This document shows, in pieces, positions 31,046 to 39,993 of a DNA stretch of 64,000 nt. Every line of letters starts with the position of its first letter. The stretch's first letter is position 1. The DNA lies in NCBI GenBank assembly GCA_963730115.1, contig CAVSQM010000004.1, positions 496,001-560,000 of the forward strand, in the 5' to 3' direction. This DNA comes from DASQFQ01 sp963730115 (GTDB lineage Bacteria; Actinomycetota; Thermoleophilia; Solirubrobacterales; Solirubrobacteraceae). A program made the position numbers and the translations under genes. The notes under the pieces were generated by a model. It saw only the letters and a list, made by a program, of their open reading frames with translations, was not told where the DNA came from and did not search any database.

Positions 31046-32194
31046 CTAGTTCAGCCGCTCGACGATCATCGCCTGGCCCATGCCGCCGGCGACGCACATG
31101 GTCTCCAGGCCGATGGTCCCGTCGAGCGCGTCGAGGTTGTTGAGCAGCGTGGTCATGATGCGCGCGCCGGTCATCCCGAAGGGGTGGCCGAGCGCGATCG
31201 CGCCGCCGAACGGGTTCAGCTTCTCGGGGTCGATGCCCCACTCGTCGCGGCACGGCACGACCTGGGCGGCGAACGCCTCGTTGAGCTCGAGCACGTCGAT
31301 GTCGTCGATCGTCATCCCCGCCTGCTCGAGCACCTTCTCGACCGCGGGGATCGGGCCGAGGCCCATGATCTCGGGGCGGATCGCGGCGACCGACGAGGCG
31401 ACGATCCTCGCGCGCGGCTTGAGACCCAGCTCCGACGCCTTCTCGGAGGACATCAGGAGCACGGCGGCGGCGCCGTCGTTGAGCGGGCAGGCGTTGCCGG
31501 CGGTGACGGTCCCGTCGGGCTTGAAGGCCGGCTTGAGCTCGGCGAGCTTCTCGACCGTCGTGCCGGGGCGCGGGCCGTCGTCCTTGGTGACCTCGGTGCC
31601 GTCCTCGAGCGTGACCGCCGTGATCTCGCGGTCGAAGTGGCCGGAGTCGCGGGCGGCGACGGCGCGCTGCTGCGAGGTGGCGGCCCACTCGTCCTGCGAC
31701 TCGCGCGAGACCTTGCAGCGCTCGGCCACGTTCTCGGCGGTCAGGCCCATCGGGATGTAGACGTTGAACAGCGAGCCCTCGGAGCCGTCGAGCTGCGGGT
31801 GGAACTCGAAGCTGTCCGCCCCGAAGCGCGAGACGGCCTCGACGCCGGCGGCGATGTACTGATCGCCCTCGCCCGCGCTGATGGCGTGGAAGCCCATGCG
31901 GATCGTCTGCAGCGAGCTGGCGCAGAAGCGGTTGACGGTCGTGGCGGGGACGTGATGGTCGATCCCCGACAGGAGCTGCGCGTTGCGGCCGACGTTGTAG
32001 CCCTGCTCGCCGGCCTGGAAGCCGCAGCCCATCATGATGTCGTCGGTCTCGCCGAAGTCGACCTCCGGGTTGCGCTCGACGAGCGCCTTCAGCGGCACCG
32101 CGGCCAGGTCGTCCGCGCGGACGTCCTTGAGCGAGCCCTTGACCGCGCGCCCGATCGGGGTGCGCACGGCATCGACGATGACGGCTTCAGGCAT
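31046..32194 (-). CDS. fadA: Acetyl-CoA acyltransferase (thiolase)
   Basis: 382 aa, full-length thiolase of beta-oxidation type. Catalytic Cys91 in NRFCASSLQT, His in ALGHPFGMTGAR and second Cys in ETMCVAGGMGQA; the NEAFAAQ motif is also present. It cleaves 3-ketoacyl-CoA with CoA. A perfect 18-base palindrome sits 15 bases upstream of the start, so control by a TetR-type fatty-acid regulator is likely. It is divergent from the UbiB-like kinase gene. Confidence 0.93.
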   Translation of the reverse strand: MPEAVIVDAVRTPIGRAVKGSLKDVRADDLAAVPLKALVERNPEVDFGETDDIMMGCGFQAGEQGYNVGRNAQLLSGIDHHVPATTVNRFCASSLQTIRMGFHAISAGEGDQYIAAGVEAVSRFGADSFEFHPQLDGSEGSLFNVYIPMGLTAENVAERCKVSRESQDEWAATSQQRAVAARDSGHFDREITAVTLEDGTEVTKDDGPRPGTTVEKLAELKPAFKPDGTVTAGNACPLNDGAAAVLLMSSEKASELGLKPRARIVASSVAAIRPEIMGLGPIPAVEKVLEQAGMTIDDIDVLELNEAFAAQVVPCRDEWGIDPEKLNPFGGAIALGHPFGMTGARIMTTLLNNLDALDGTIGLETMCVAGGMGQAMIVERLN

Positions 32195-32208
32195 CAGGTC
32201 TCCTGTTG

Positions 32209-32226
32209 ATTGACTGCTCAGTCAAT
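32209..32226. promoter_or_regulatory. Perfect 18-base palindrome, candidate TetR-type operator
   Basis: ATTGACTG, CT, CAGTCAAT lies between the divergent thiolase and UbiB-like genes, 15 bases before the thiolase start and 37 before the other. TGACTG/CAGTCA half-sites fit TetR-family repressors. No TetR gene is in the window. Confidence 0.6.
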
Positions 32227-32262
32227 GGTACCCCGGCGACCTCTGCTCCGTACCCTGGAGTG

Positions 32263-33588
32263 ATGGCCGACTCCCCTCCCTCGAATCGCATCGCCCGCTC
32301 CGCGCGGGTCGGCGGCCTGGTCGCCGGCCAGTCCGCGCGCTGGGCGGGCACCCGCGCAGCCAACCGCCTGCGCTCCCCCGAGGAGGCCGACGCCGCCACC
32401 GGCGAGCGCGCCGCCGCGCTCGCGCGCGAGCTCGTCAAGCAGCTCGGCCAGCTCCGCGGCGCGGCGATGAAGGTCGGCCAGGTCCTCTCCACCGTCGACT
32501 TCACGGCGATCCCGGAGTCCGAGCGCGAGGAGTTCAAGAACACGCTGGCCTCGCTGCGCGACGACGTCCCGCCGCTGCCGTACAAGAAGGTCCGCAAGCT
32601 GCTCGAGGAGGAGCTGGGCGGCAAGGTCGGCGACCACTTCGACTCGTTCGAGGAGGAGGCGTTCGCCGCCGCCTCGATCGGCCAGGTCCACCGCGCGGTC
32701 ACGCTCGAGGGCGACGACGTCGCGGTCAAGCTCCAGTACCCCGGCGTGGCCGAGGCGGTCGAGTCCGACCTCCGCAACCTGTCCCTGCTGCTGCCGCTGG
32801 TCAAGCGGCTGGCGCCCGGGCTCGACGTCAAGGCGCTCTACGGCGAGCTGCGCGAGCGCATCGCCGAGGAGCTCGACTACGAGATCGAGGCGCAGAACCA
32901 CCGGGCGGTGGAGCGCGCCTACCGCGGCGATCCGCTCGTCTACGTGCCGCGCGTCCACACGGCGCTCTCCAGCCGCCGCGTGCTCGTGACCGAGCTGCTG
33001 CGCGGCAGGCGGTTCACGGAGGTCAAGCAGCTGGATGAGGCCGAGCGCGACCGCTTCGGCGAGATCGTGTTCCGCTTCTACTTCTCGCTGCTCGACCGGC
33101 TCAACCGCGTGTGCGGCGACCCTCACCCCGGCAACTACCTGTTGCTCGACGACGGCCGTGTCGGATTCCTCGACTTCGGGCTCATGCGCACGCTCGACCC
33201 CGCCTTCCTCGAGGGCGAGAAGGCGCTCGCCCGGGCCTGCGTGGCCGAGGACGCCGCGGCCGTGCACGCGATCCTCGCCGACCTCGGCTACCTGCCGAAC
33301 CCGGACGACTTCGTGCCCGAGGCGCTGCTCGAGTGGCTGCTCGCGGCCGGCGAGTGGTACCTGGAGCCCGGCTTCCGCCGCCTGTCGCCGCAGTACGTGG
33401 CAGAGCTGCTCGACGAGACCTCCTCGCCCGCCTCGCCGTGGTTCGAGCAGCTGCGGCGGCTCACCCTCCCGCCCCAGGCGCTGCTCGTGCGGCGCATGGA
33501 GGGCCTCGTGTTCTCGACGCTCGGCGAGCTGCGCGCCGGAGCCGACTGGAACGCGCTCGCCATGGAGTACTTCGGAGCCACGGTCTAA
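32263..33588 (+). CDS. ABC1/UbiB-family atypical kinase
   Basis: 441 aa. GGAG lies six bases before the ATG. UbiB/ADCK hallmarks: MKVGQVLST (KxGQ motif), AAASIGQVHRA (Ala-rich loop), Lys in VAVKLQYPG, DPHPGN catalytic loop and DFGLM. Such ATPases support quinone or isoprenoid-lipid metabolism at the membrane. No membrane helix is evident at its C-terminus. It is divergent from the thiolase gene and followed after 11 bases by a small secreted protein. Confidence 0.92.
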   Translation: MADSPPSNRIARSARVGGLVAGQSARWAGTRAANRLRSPEEADAATGERAAALARELVKQLGQLRGAAMKVGQVLSTVDFTAIPESEREEFKNTLASLRDDVPPLPYKKVRKLLEEELGGKVGDHFDSFEEEAFAAASIGQVHRAVTLEGDDVAVKLQYPGVAEAVESDLRNLSLLLPLVKRLAPGLDVKALYGELRERIAEELDYEIEAQNHRAVERAYRGDPLVYVPRVHTALSSRRVLVTELLRGRRFTEVKQLDEAERDRFGEIVFRFYFSLLDRLNRVCGDPHPGNYLLLDDGRVGFLDFGLMRTLDPAFLEGEKALARACVAEDAAAVHAILADLGYLPNPDDFVPEALLEWLLAAGEWYLEPGFRRLSPQYVAELLDETSSPASPWFEQLRRLTLPPQALLVRRMEGLVFSTLGELRAGADWNALAMEYFGATV

Positions 33589-33599
33589 CATCCGGAGAG

Positions 33600-34106
33600 A
33601 TGCGACGGATCGCACTCCTCACGGCGCTGGTTGCGCTGCTCCTCCCCACCACCGCGTGGGCGAAGTCCTACGTCTTCGACATCCCCGACTTGGTCGCCAA
33701 GCCGCTGACGGCGATCAAGAAGACCACCGAGGTCCCGGTCCTGCTGCCGAGCCGGATGACCGCCGAGCACCGCAAGCTCTTCTCGGAGGGCCGCGGCCGC
33801 ACGAACCGCTACGAGATCGAGATCGGCGCTGTGCGCGACTGCGGCACCGCCACCGCCTGCTACGTCGCGGGCTTCCGCGCCCGCCGCGGCGCCAAGGTCA
33901 CCAACACCAAGAAGGTGGCGCTCGCCAACGGCCGCAGCGGCTACTTCCGCGCCACGAGCTGCGGCGCGTCGTGCGGGGCCCCCAGCCTGCAGTGGGTGCA
34001 GCGCGGCGTCCGCTACGAGGTCGAGGCGAAGCTCGGCACGCAGCGCACCGAGCGCAAGATCCTCGTGCGGCTCGCCAACTCGGCGATCCGCAACGGCCCT
34101 CGTTAG
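33600..34106 (+). CDS. Small secreted Cys-containing protein
   Basis: 168 aa. Signal peptide at residues 1-21 (IALLTALVALLLPTTAWA, then KS). The mature part has five cysteines in CGTATACY and CGASCG, suggesting disulfides, and a beta-rich profile. GGAGAG precedes the ATG at 33600. I do not recognise the family. It follows the UbiB-like gene closely and overlaps the convergent DAHP synthase stop. Confidence 0.7.
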   Translation: MRRIALLTALVALLLPTTAWAKSYVFDIPDLVAKPLTAIKKTTEVPVLLPSRMTAEHRKLFSEGRGRTNRYEIEIGAVRDCGTATACYVAGFRARRGAKVTNTKKVALANGRSGYFRATSCGASCGAPSLQWVQRGVRYEVEAKLGTQRTERKILVRLANSAIRNGPR

Positions 34107-35122
34107 GCGATCGTCTTGCCGTCGAGCTGGGCGTGCGCGGCGACGCGCTGGGCGAAGCCGGGGAAGTCGTGGGCGTACAGCGAGTGCGGGCCGTCGCAGA
34201 GGGCGGCCTCGGGGTCGTTGTGGACCTCGACGATGATGCCGTCGGCGCCGACCGCGGCGGCGGCGCGCGCGAGCGGCTCGACGAGGCGGCGGTCGCCGGT
34301 CGCGTGGCTGGGGTCGACGATCACCGGCAGGTGCGAGTGCAGCTTCAGCCACGGCACCGCCGAGAGGTCGAGCGTGAAGCGCGTCGCCGTCTCGAAGGTG
34401 CGGATCCCGCGCTCGCACAGCATCACGCGCTCGTTGCCCTCCTTGAGCACGTAGTCCGCCGCCATCAGCAGCTCCTCCAGCGAGGAGGAGAGCCCGCGCT
34501 TGAGCAGCACCGGCAGGCCGAGCTTGCCCGCCACCTCGAGCAGCGCGTAGTTCTGCATGTTGCGCGCGCCGATCTGGACGACGTCGGCGTACCCGTGGAT
34601 GACGTCGGCGTGGTTGGTGTCGAGCAGCTCGGTGACGACCGGCAGCCCGGTCTCCGCGCGCGCCTCGGCGAGGATCTCCAGCCCTTCCGGGCCGAGGCCC
34701 TTGAACGCGAACGGCGAGGTGCGCGGCTTGTAGGCGCCGCCACGCAGCATCGAGGCGCCCGCCTCCTTGACCGTGCGCGCGACGGTCATCGTCTGCTCGC
34801 GGGTCTCGACCGTGCACGGTCCGGCGATCAGGCAGAACGTCTTGTCCCCGCCGACCGTGCGGCCGGCGATGTCGAACACGCTCGGGCCTTCGTGGAACAG
34901 CTCTGAGGAGGCGAGCTTGTACGGCCGCGAGATCGGGACGACCCGGTCGACGCCCTCCATCCCCTCGAAGCCGGCCTCGCGCACTCCCTGGGGGTCGCCG
35001 ATGGCGCCGATCGCCGTGGTCAGCTCGCCGGGCATGACCAGCACGTGGACGCCCATCGTCTCGAGCCGCTCGCGCACCGCCGCGACCTCCGCGTCGGTCG
35101 CGTGCGGTGTCATCACGATCAT
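34103..35122 (-). CDS. aroF: 3-deoxy-7-phosphoheptulonate (DAHP) synthase, AroA-beta type
   Basis: 339 aa from ATG 35122; a GTG at 35125 is also in frame. It condenses PEP and erythrose-4-phosphate in the first shikimate step. An N-terminal ferredoxin-like regulatory domain (residues 1-65) is followed by a KDO8PS-type barrel: LIAGPCTVETREQT, LRGGAYKPRTSPF, QIGARNMQNY, LLKRGLSSSLEELL, IVDPSHATGDR. This type I-beta form is usually feedback-sensitive through the N-terminal domain. The start overlaps the stop of the upstream zincin gene. Confidence 0.95.
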   Translation of the reverse strand: MIVMTPHATDAEVAAVRERLETMGVHVLVMPGELTTAIGAIGDPQGVREAGFEGMEGVDRVVPISRPYKLASSELFHEGPSVFDIAGRTVGGDKTFCLIAGPCTVETREQTMTVARTVKEAGASMLRGGAYKPRTSPFAFKGLGPEGLEILAEARAETGLPVVTELLDTNHADVIHGYADVVQIGARNMQNYALLEVAGKLGLPVLLKRGLSSSLEELLMAADYVLKEGNERVMLCERGIRTFETATRFTLDLSAVPWLKLHSHLPVIVDPSHATGDRRLVEPLARAAAAVGADGIIVEVHNDPEAALCDGPHSLYAHDFPGFAQRVAAHAQLDGKTIA

Positions 35123-35757
35123 CACAAGCCGAGCTCCCGCACTCCCAGCTCGTCGGCGCCGAGATGGTGGGCCAGCTCGTGGCGCACCGTGCGCGTCACC
35201 TGCGCGCGCAGCTCGTCGGGATCGTGCCCGAAGTCGCGCAGCAGCGTGTCGCGGAAGATGATGATGCGGTCGGGGTAGTTGTCGCGCGCGGCGGTGTCGC
35301 CCTGGTAGAGCCCGTAGGCGCGGTGGCGGCGGCCCTTGTCCGAGATCACGACGGCGACGTGGTCGAGCGCCTTGTGGAGCAGGTCGGGCAGGTCGTCGAG
35401 CGCCTCGCGCACGAGCTCCTCGAAGTCGTCGGGCTTACGCGGGTCGAGGGCGAGGAAGTCCGACTCGTCGGGCTCGGCGGCGAGGTTCTCGCGCGCGAGC
35501 CGCTCCGACTGGCGCACGAGCAGCTCGAACTCCTCCTCGTCGGCGGGGTCCTGGTAGTCGCCGAGCCGCGTCGTGATCGCCGCCACGCCCATCCCCAGCA
35601 GGCCGAGCCCGGCGACCGCGGCGGCGACGCCCTGGAACAGGCGCAGCGGGTAGTCGGGCGCGAGCCCGCGGAAGATCGTGATGATCAGCACCGCGATGCA
35701 GAGGCAGAACAGCGCCGAGGTGGAGATCCGCTTCCAGGCGGGCCACTCGGACAGCAT
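35122..35757 (-). CDS. Membrane-anchored zincin-like metallopeptidase
   Basis: 211 aa. Two N-terminal membrane helices (about residues 14-32 and 42-62) precede a cytoplasmic zincin_1-type domain: FEELVREALDDLPDLLHKAL, HVAVVISD, DRIIIFRDTLL and the metal site RHELAHHLG (HExxH at 193-197). Family members are usually about 120 aa and soluble; the membrane part is an addition. The ATG overlaps the acyl-CoA dehydrogenase stop, and its own stop overlaps the DAHP synthase start, making a tightly coupled three-gene run. Confidence 0.85.
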   Translation of the reverse strand: MLSEWPAWKRISTSALFCLCIAVLIITIFRGLAPDYPLRLFQGVAAAVAGLGLLGMGVAAITTRLGDYQDPADEEEFELLVRQSERLARENLAAEPDESDFLALDPRKPDDFEELVREALDDLPDLLHKALDHVAVVISDKGRRHRAYGLYQGDTAARDNYPDRIIIFRDTLLRDFGHDPDELRAQVTRTVRHELAHHLGADELGVRELGL

Positions 35758-36911
35758 CACTTCATCGTCCTGGCGATCACGACACGCTGGATCTCGTTCG
35801 TGCCCTCGTAGATCTGGGTGATCTTGGCGTCGCGGAGGTAGCGCTCGACGGGGTACTCGGTCACGTAGCCGTAGCCGCCGAGGACCTGGACGGCCTCGAT
35901 CGTGACGTCCATCGCGGTGTCGGAGGCGAACAGCTTGGCCATCGCTGAGTACTTGCCGCGGTCGGGCTCGTGGCGGTCGATCTTCGCGCACGCCTTGTAG
36001 AGCAGCTCGCGGGCGGCGGCCGTCTTCGTCTCCATGTCGGCGAGCTTGAACTGGATCGCCTGGAACTCGTTGATCGGCTGCCCGAACTGCTTGCGCTCGC
36101 GCGCGTAGGCGGCCGCGTAGTCGGTGGCGCCCTGGGCGATGCCGACCGCCTGGGCGGCGACCCCGAGGCGCGAGTGGTCGAGCGTGCCGAGCGCGACGCT
36201 CAGGCCCTTGCCCTCCTGGCCGACCAGGTTGCCCGCGGGCACGCGCACGTCGTCGAAGATCGGCTGGCCGGTCGGCGAGCCCTTGATGCCGAGCTTGTGC
36301 TCGAGCTTGCCGACGCTGAAGCCGGGGCGGTCGGCCTCGACCACGAACGCGGAGAGCCGTCGCGTCTCGCGATCCGTCACCGCGAAGACGACGTAGAAGT
36401 CGGCGACGCCGAGGTTGGTGATCCAGTTCTTCGTCCCGGTGATCACCCACTCGTCGCCGTCGCGGCGGGCCGTGGTGAGCATGCCGCCGGGGTCGGAGCC
36501 GGCCTCGGGCTCGGACAGCGCGAAGGCGGGCGACCACTCGCCGCTCGCGCAGCGGGGCAGGATGCGCTGCTTGAGCTCGTCGGAGCCGAACAGGCGGATC
36601 GGCAGCGTGCCGAGCTCCTGCACCATCAGGATCAGCGCGGACGACGCGCAGGCCTTGGCGATCTCCTCGATCGCGATGTTGAGCATCAGCGTGCCGGTGC
36701 CGGTGCCGCCGTACTCCTCCTCGAACGGGAGCCCGAGCAGGTCCTGGTCGCCGAACAGCTTGCGCAGATCCCACGGGTACTCCGCCTTGGCGTCGATCTC
36801 CGCGGCGCGCGGGGCGACCCGCTCGGCGACGATCTGGCGGATCGTGTCGCGGAAGGCCACGTGGTCGTCGGACAGCGCGTACGTGGTGTCTGGCGGGGTG
36901 CTCGTGGCCAT
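35757..36911 (-). CDS. Acyl-CoA dehydrogenase
   Basis: 384 aa, full length. FAD-binding and substrate motifs: FALSEPEAGSDPGG, WITNLGVADFYVVF, and the catalytic Glu369 in QIYEGTNEIQR. This position matches short-chain (butyryl/isobutyryl-type) dehydrogenases. It performs the first oxidation of beta-oxidation or branched-chain amino-acid breakdown, passing electrons to ETF. It is first in a coupled run with the zincin and DAHP synthase genes. No clear Shine-Dalgarno precedes the start. Confidence 0.93.
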   Translation of the reverse strand: MATSTPPDTTYALSDDHVAFRDTIRQIVAERVAPRAAEIDAKAEYPWDLRKLFGDQDLLGLPFEEEYGGTGTGTLMLNIAIEEIAKACASSALILMVQELGTLPIRLFGSDELKQRILPRCASGEWSPAFALSEPEAGSDPGGMLTTARRDGDEWVITGTKNWITNLGVADFYVVFAVTDRETRRLSAFVVEADRPGFSVGKLEHKLGIKGSPTGQPIFDDVRVPAGNLVGQEGKGLSVALGTLDHSRLGVAAQAVGIAQGATDYAAAYARERKQFGQPINEFQAIQFKLADMETKTAAARELLYKACAKIDRHEPDRGKYSAMAKLFASDTAMDVTIEAVQVLGGYGYVTEYPVERYLRDAKITQIYEGTNEIQRVVIARTMK

Positions 36912-37001
36912 ATAAGGAGCCTAGAACACGCGTCCGCAGGGGTTTCCATGGGTGCACCGAACGGGCAACCACGAAGTGAAACCTGTCAAGGAGACTGACC
37001 T

Positions 37002-37226
37002 GTGGGCATCGGAACCAGCATCTTCCTGATCGCGCTCGGCGCGATCCTGTACTTCGCCGTCAACGCGGACATCTCCGGTCTGGAGATCTCGACCGTCGGC
37101 CTGATCCTCATGATCGTCGGGGTCCTCGGCCTCGTGATCTCGCTCTACTACACGAGCCTGGCCACACGCCGCACCCGCGAGGTCCCGGGCGACCGGCCGG
37201 TCGCCCGCGAGCGCGACATCTACTAG
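37002..37226 (+). CDS. DUF6458-type small membrane protein
   Basis: 74 aa, GTG start with AAGGAG upstream. Two membrane helices (IGTSIFLIALGAILYFAV; TVGLILMIVGVLGLVISLYY) flank the short NADISGLEIST loop, the signature of a small actinobacterial family without known function. The C-terminus is basic (RRTREVPGDRPVARERDIY). Confidence 0.85.
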   Translation: MGIGTSIFLIALGAILYFAVNADISGLEISTVGLILMIVGVLGLVISLYYTSLATRRTREVPGDRPVARERDIY

Positions 37227-37822
37227 GCCGCTCCGGGCCCGCCCGGGGGCGGTGCCTCCTCCGGCTTGTCAGGGCCCGGCGGAGCGCCTCGGCGGTCGGG
37301 CACCTGGCGCCACTCGGTGAAGTGGCGCCCGCGGATCACGAACGCGACGCGGACGAGCTGGCCCGCGCTCGTGCAAGCGGCGCGGCCCGCGCGCTCGGTG
37401 AGGCGGAACGTGCCGACCACGTAGCGGCCGTCGTGCTGGACCTCGAGCAGGCGGGCGCCGCACGGCAGCTCGTCGTTGAACTTGCGCACCTGCTCGCGCG
37501 TCTGCAGCTCGACGGGCATCGACTGCGCGACGATGGCCGGCACCGCGAAGTAGCGGGCGGCGCGGTCCGGGTCGCCCTCGCGGACCGCCTGCGCCCAGCC
37601 CTCGAGCACGGGGCGGAGCCGCTCGGCGTCGCGCTGGCTCGGGTGCCGCTCGCCGGGCAGCGGCTTCGGCGGCGTCCGCTGCTTCGGGAGCGGCGTCTCG
37701 ATCGGCCCCGCGACGACGCTCGCGGGCGGCGTCTTCAGCGCGTAGTCAGGGCCCTGCTCGCCGCAGCCGCCCCACACCACCGCGACGGCGGTGAGGGCGA
37801 TGGCGACGCGGCGGGCGGCCAT
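37223..37822 (-). CDS. Lipoprotein with NTF2-like domain
   Basis: 199 aa. Lipobox VVWGGC at residues 15-20 predicts lipidation after signal cleavage. A Pro-rich spacer (PLPKQRTPPKPLPGE) leads to an NTF2/SnoaL-like region (RPVLEGWAQAVREGDPDRAA, YVVGTFRLTERAG) and a Pro-rich tail. Two cysteines (PCGARLL, ACTSAG) may form a disulfide. Function unknown; it probably sits on the outer membrane face. Confidence 0.7.
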   Translation of the reverse strand: MAARRVAIALTAVAVVWGGCGEQGPDYALKTPPASVVAGPIETPLPKQRTPPKPLPGERHPSQRDAERLRPVLEGWAQAVREGDPDRAARYFAVPAIVAQSMPVELQTREQVRKFNDELPCGARLLEVQHDGRYVVGTFRLTERAGRAACTSAGQLVRVAFVIRGRHFTEWRQVPDRRGAPPGPDKPEEAPPPGGPGAA

Positions 37823-37866
37823 GGAGCATTTCTACCCCTCCGGCGCCCGCCGCGCACGCCGCCGCG

Positions 37867-38622
37867 CTAAAGCCCTACCGGGTGTCGGACGGTGTAGCCC
37901 GCGGCGGAGCGCATGTCCGCCTGCCAGCGGGTGCCCTGGCTGGCGCGGCCGCTGGTGTCGAAGCGCAACCCGGCCACGACCATGTAGGCGTGGCTGCCCT
38001 TGGCGTAGATGGTCACCCAGGTGCCCTTGCCGGCCTCGCCCCAGCTCATGAAGCCGGTGGAGTCGAGCGCCTCGTCGAGCATCCCGGCGCCGTGGAAGGC
38101 GTAGGACATCGAGCCCGAGCAGTCGTAGCCGCTGTCCTCCCACTTGCCGTGCCCGCCGCCGTACTTGTACGGCTTGGTGGCGATGCGGTTGCCGGCCGCG
38201 ATGATCGCCTGGACCTGCGGGGGTGCGTCGGCGGGCGCGACGGCGAGGCCGTCCGAGCCGACGATCGCCTTGCCGGTGGGCGGCGCGACCACGGCCGGCT
38301 CGCGCTCGGCGGAGCTCGACTCGACGGTGATGCGAAGCGCCTTGGCGTCGGGGCGCGACACACGACCGTTGACCCGGCGCTCTGCGCTGCTCTCCCACGA
38401 GCGCACCTTCCGGGCGGTGCCGCGGCCGTACTGGCCGTCGACGGTCGTCTCAAAGCCCGCGCGCGTCAGGAAGTCCTGGAGAACGCGGACGTCACGACCG
38501 CGCATCCCCTCATGGAGCGCCCTCTTCCCGAAGATCCGCTTGGCGGCGAAGGCGTCCGTGACCGGCATGGTCACGGCACCGACGGCCAAGAGGCCTACGG
38601 CGAGCAATCGACAGCGTGACAA
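37867..38622 (-). CDS. Secreted NlpC/P60-like hydrolase with peptidoglycan-binding domain
   Basis: 251 aa. TTG start, supported by AAAGGA seven bases upstream. Signal peptide at residues 1-26 (ending DAFAA). PG_binding_1-like domain: GMRGRDVRVLQDFLTRAGF, VDGQYGRGTARKV. The catalytic domain has YKYGGGHGKWEDSGYDCSGS with the nucleophile Cys, and His in KGSHAYMVVAGLRFD. This cysteine peptidase group cleaves peptidoglycan stem peptides. A c-di-AMP riboswitch covers its leader. Confidence 0.88.
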   Translation of the reverse strand: MSRCRLLAVGLLAVGAVTMPVTDAFAAKRIFGKRALHEGMRGRDVRVLQDFLTRAGFETTVDGQYGRGTARKVRSWESSAERRVNGRVSRPDAKALRITVESSSAEREPAVVAPPTGKAIVGSDGLAVAPADAPPQVQAIIAAGNRIATKPYKYGGGHGKWEDSGYDCSGSMSYAFHGAGMLDEALDSTGFMSWGEAGKGTWVTIYAKGSHAYMVVAGLRFDTSGRASQGTRWQADMRSAAGYTVRHPVGL

Positions 38623-38642
38623 CGAACGTCCTTTCTTTCATC

Positions 38643-38781
38643 GCCTACGGGGTTAGCTGTCGGGCTCGCACGGAAAGATCGCGCTACGCCGCATCACTAC
38701 GGCGATTCGCCCCCGAGCCAGTGATTCCTGGCCCATTTATTTGGTTCCCCCGCTCTCCCCTGGACTGGGAGACTCGGCGTT
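38643..38781 (-). ncRNA. Cyclic di-AMP (ydaO/yuaA) riboswitch upstream of NlpC/P60-like gene
   Basis: Read on the minus strand the leader has GAGAGCGGGGGAACCAAATA, then GGCTCGGGGGCGAATCGCCG, and finally GAGCCCGACAGCTAACCCCG with TAGGCG, in the order and spacing of the ydaO class. The last block ends about 20 bases before the TTG start. Its 5' end abuts the ATG of the divergent PLP enzyme, so the two promoters overlap. The same class precedes the RlpA-like gene at 18025. Confidence 0.88.
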
Positions 38782-39984
38782 ATGTCCCTAACCGAAGCGC
38801 GGCATCCTAGCGGGTACCCCCGGCGGGAAGCACTGAACCACGCGACTGCCGGACTGGAGCCGCCGTTCGCGATCGTGGACCTCGACGCCTTCGACCACAA
38901 CGCGGCCGACCTGCTGCGCCGCGCGGGCGGGACGCCGATCCGGCTGGCATCGAAGTCGGTGCGCTGCCGGGCCTTGATCGAGCGCGCGCTCGGGGCCGGG
39001 CTGCAGGGCGTGCTGGCCTTCACGCTGCCGGAGGCACTGTGGCTGGCGGGGCACGATCACGACGATCTCGTGGTCGCCTATCCGACGGTCGACCGGGTCG
39101 CGTTGCGCGAGCTCGCGGCCGGGCCGTGCGAGCGCGTGACGATCATGGTCGACTGCGCCGAGCACCTGGAGCTGGCGGTCGCCGCCGTTCGCGAGGCCGG
39201 CGGCGGCCCGATCCGCGTCTGCCTCGACGTCGACGCCGGCTGGTGGCCGCTGGGCGGCCGGATCAAGATCGGCGCCCGCCGCTCGCCGGTCCGGACGCCG
39301 GAGCAGGCCGCCGAGCTGGCGCGCGCGGTCGTCGCGCGCGGAGAGCTGCAGCTCGACGGGCTGATGAGCTACGAGGCCCACATCGCCGGCGTCGGCGACC
39401 GCCCGCCGGGCCGGCCGCTGATGGGCGCGGCGATCCGGGCGATGCAGCGGGCGTCGGCGCGCGAGCTGGCGCCGCGCCGCGCCGCGGTGGTGGCCGCGGT
39501 CCGGGCGGTGGCGCCCCTGCGCTTCGTCAACGGCGGCGGCACCGGGTCGGTCGAGCGGACCGCATCGGAGGCGGCGGTGACCGAGGTGGCGGCGGGCTCC
39601 GGCCTGTACGGCCCGACGCTGTTCGACGCCTACGGCGCCTTCCACCCCGAGCCGGCGGCCCTGTTCGCGCTGCCGGTCGTGCGGCGCCCCGACGACCGCA
39701 CCGCCACCTTGCTCGGCGGCGGCTACCCGGCCTCCGGCGCCGCAGGGCCAGACCGCCTCCCGCGGCCGCTCGACGACAGCCTCCGCCTCGATCAGCAGGA
39801 GGGCGCCGGCGAGGTCCAGACGCCGATCCACGGGGGCGACCTGCGAGTAGGTGACCGCGTATGGATGCGCCACGCCAAGGCGGGCGAGCTGTGCGAGCGC
39901 TTCAACGAGCTGCACCTGGTCCGCGGCAACGAGATCGTGGAGACGGTGCCGACGTACCGTGGTGAGGGCGAGGCGTTCCTGTAG
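38782..39984 (+). CDS. PLP-dependent amino-acid deaminase/aldolase (alanine-racemase-like fold)
   Basis: 400 aa. The N-terminal barrel resembles D-threonine aldolase and D-serine dehydratase: PFAIVDLDAFDHNAADLLRR and the PLP lysine in RLASKSVRC. SYEAHIAGVGD and FVNGGGTGS bind phosphate. The C-terminal domain has a metal-binding candidate site. The likely reaction is breakdown of a D-amino or 3-hydroxy amino acid, substrate unproven. It is divergent from the riboswitch-controlled NlpC/P60 gene and followed by an inverted-repeat element. Confidence 0.85.
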   Translation: MSLTEARHPSGYPRREALNHATAGLEPPFAIVDLDAFDHNAADLLRRAGGTPIRLASKSVRCRALIERALGAGLQGVLAFTLPEALWLAGHDHDDLVVAYPTVDRVALRELAAGPCERVTIMVDCAEHLELAVAAVREAGGGPIRVCLDVDAGWWPLGGRIKIGARRSPVRTPEQAAELARAVVARGELQLDGLMSYEAHIAGVGDRPPGRPLMGAAIRAMQRASARELAPRRAAVVAAVRAVAPLRFVNGGGTGSVERTASEAAVTEVAAGSGLYGPTLFDAYGAFHPEPAALFALPVVRRPDDRTATLLGGGYPASGAAGPDRLPRPLDDSLRLDQQEGAGEVQTPIHGGDLRVGDRVWMRHAKAGELCERFNELHLVRGNEIVETVPTYRGEGEAFL

Positions 39985-39993
39985 GGCGCAGGC

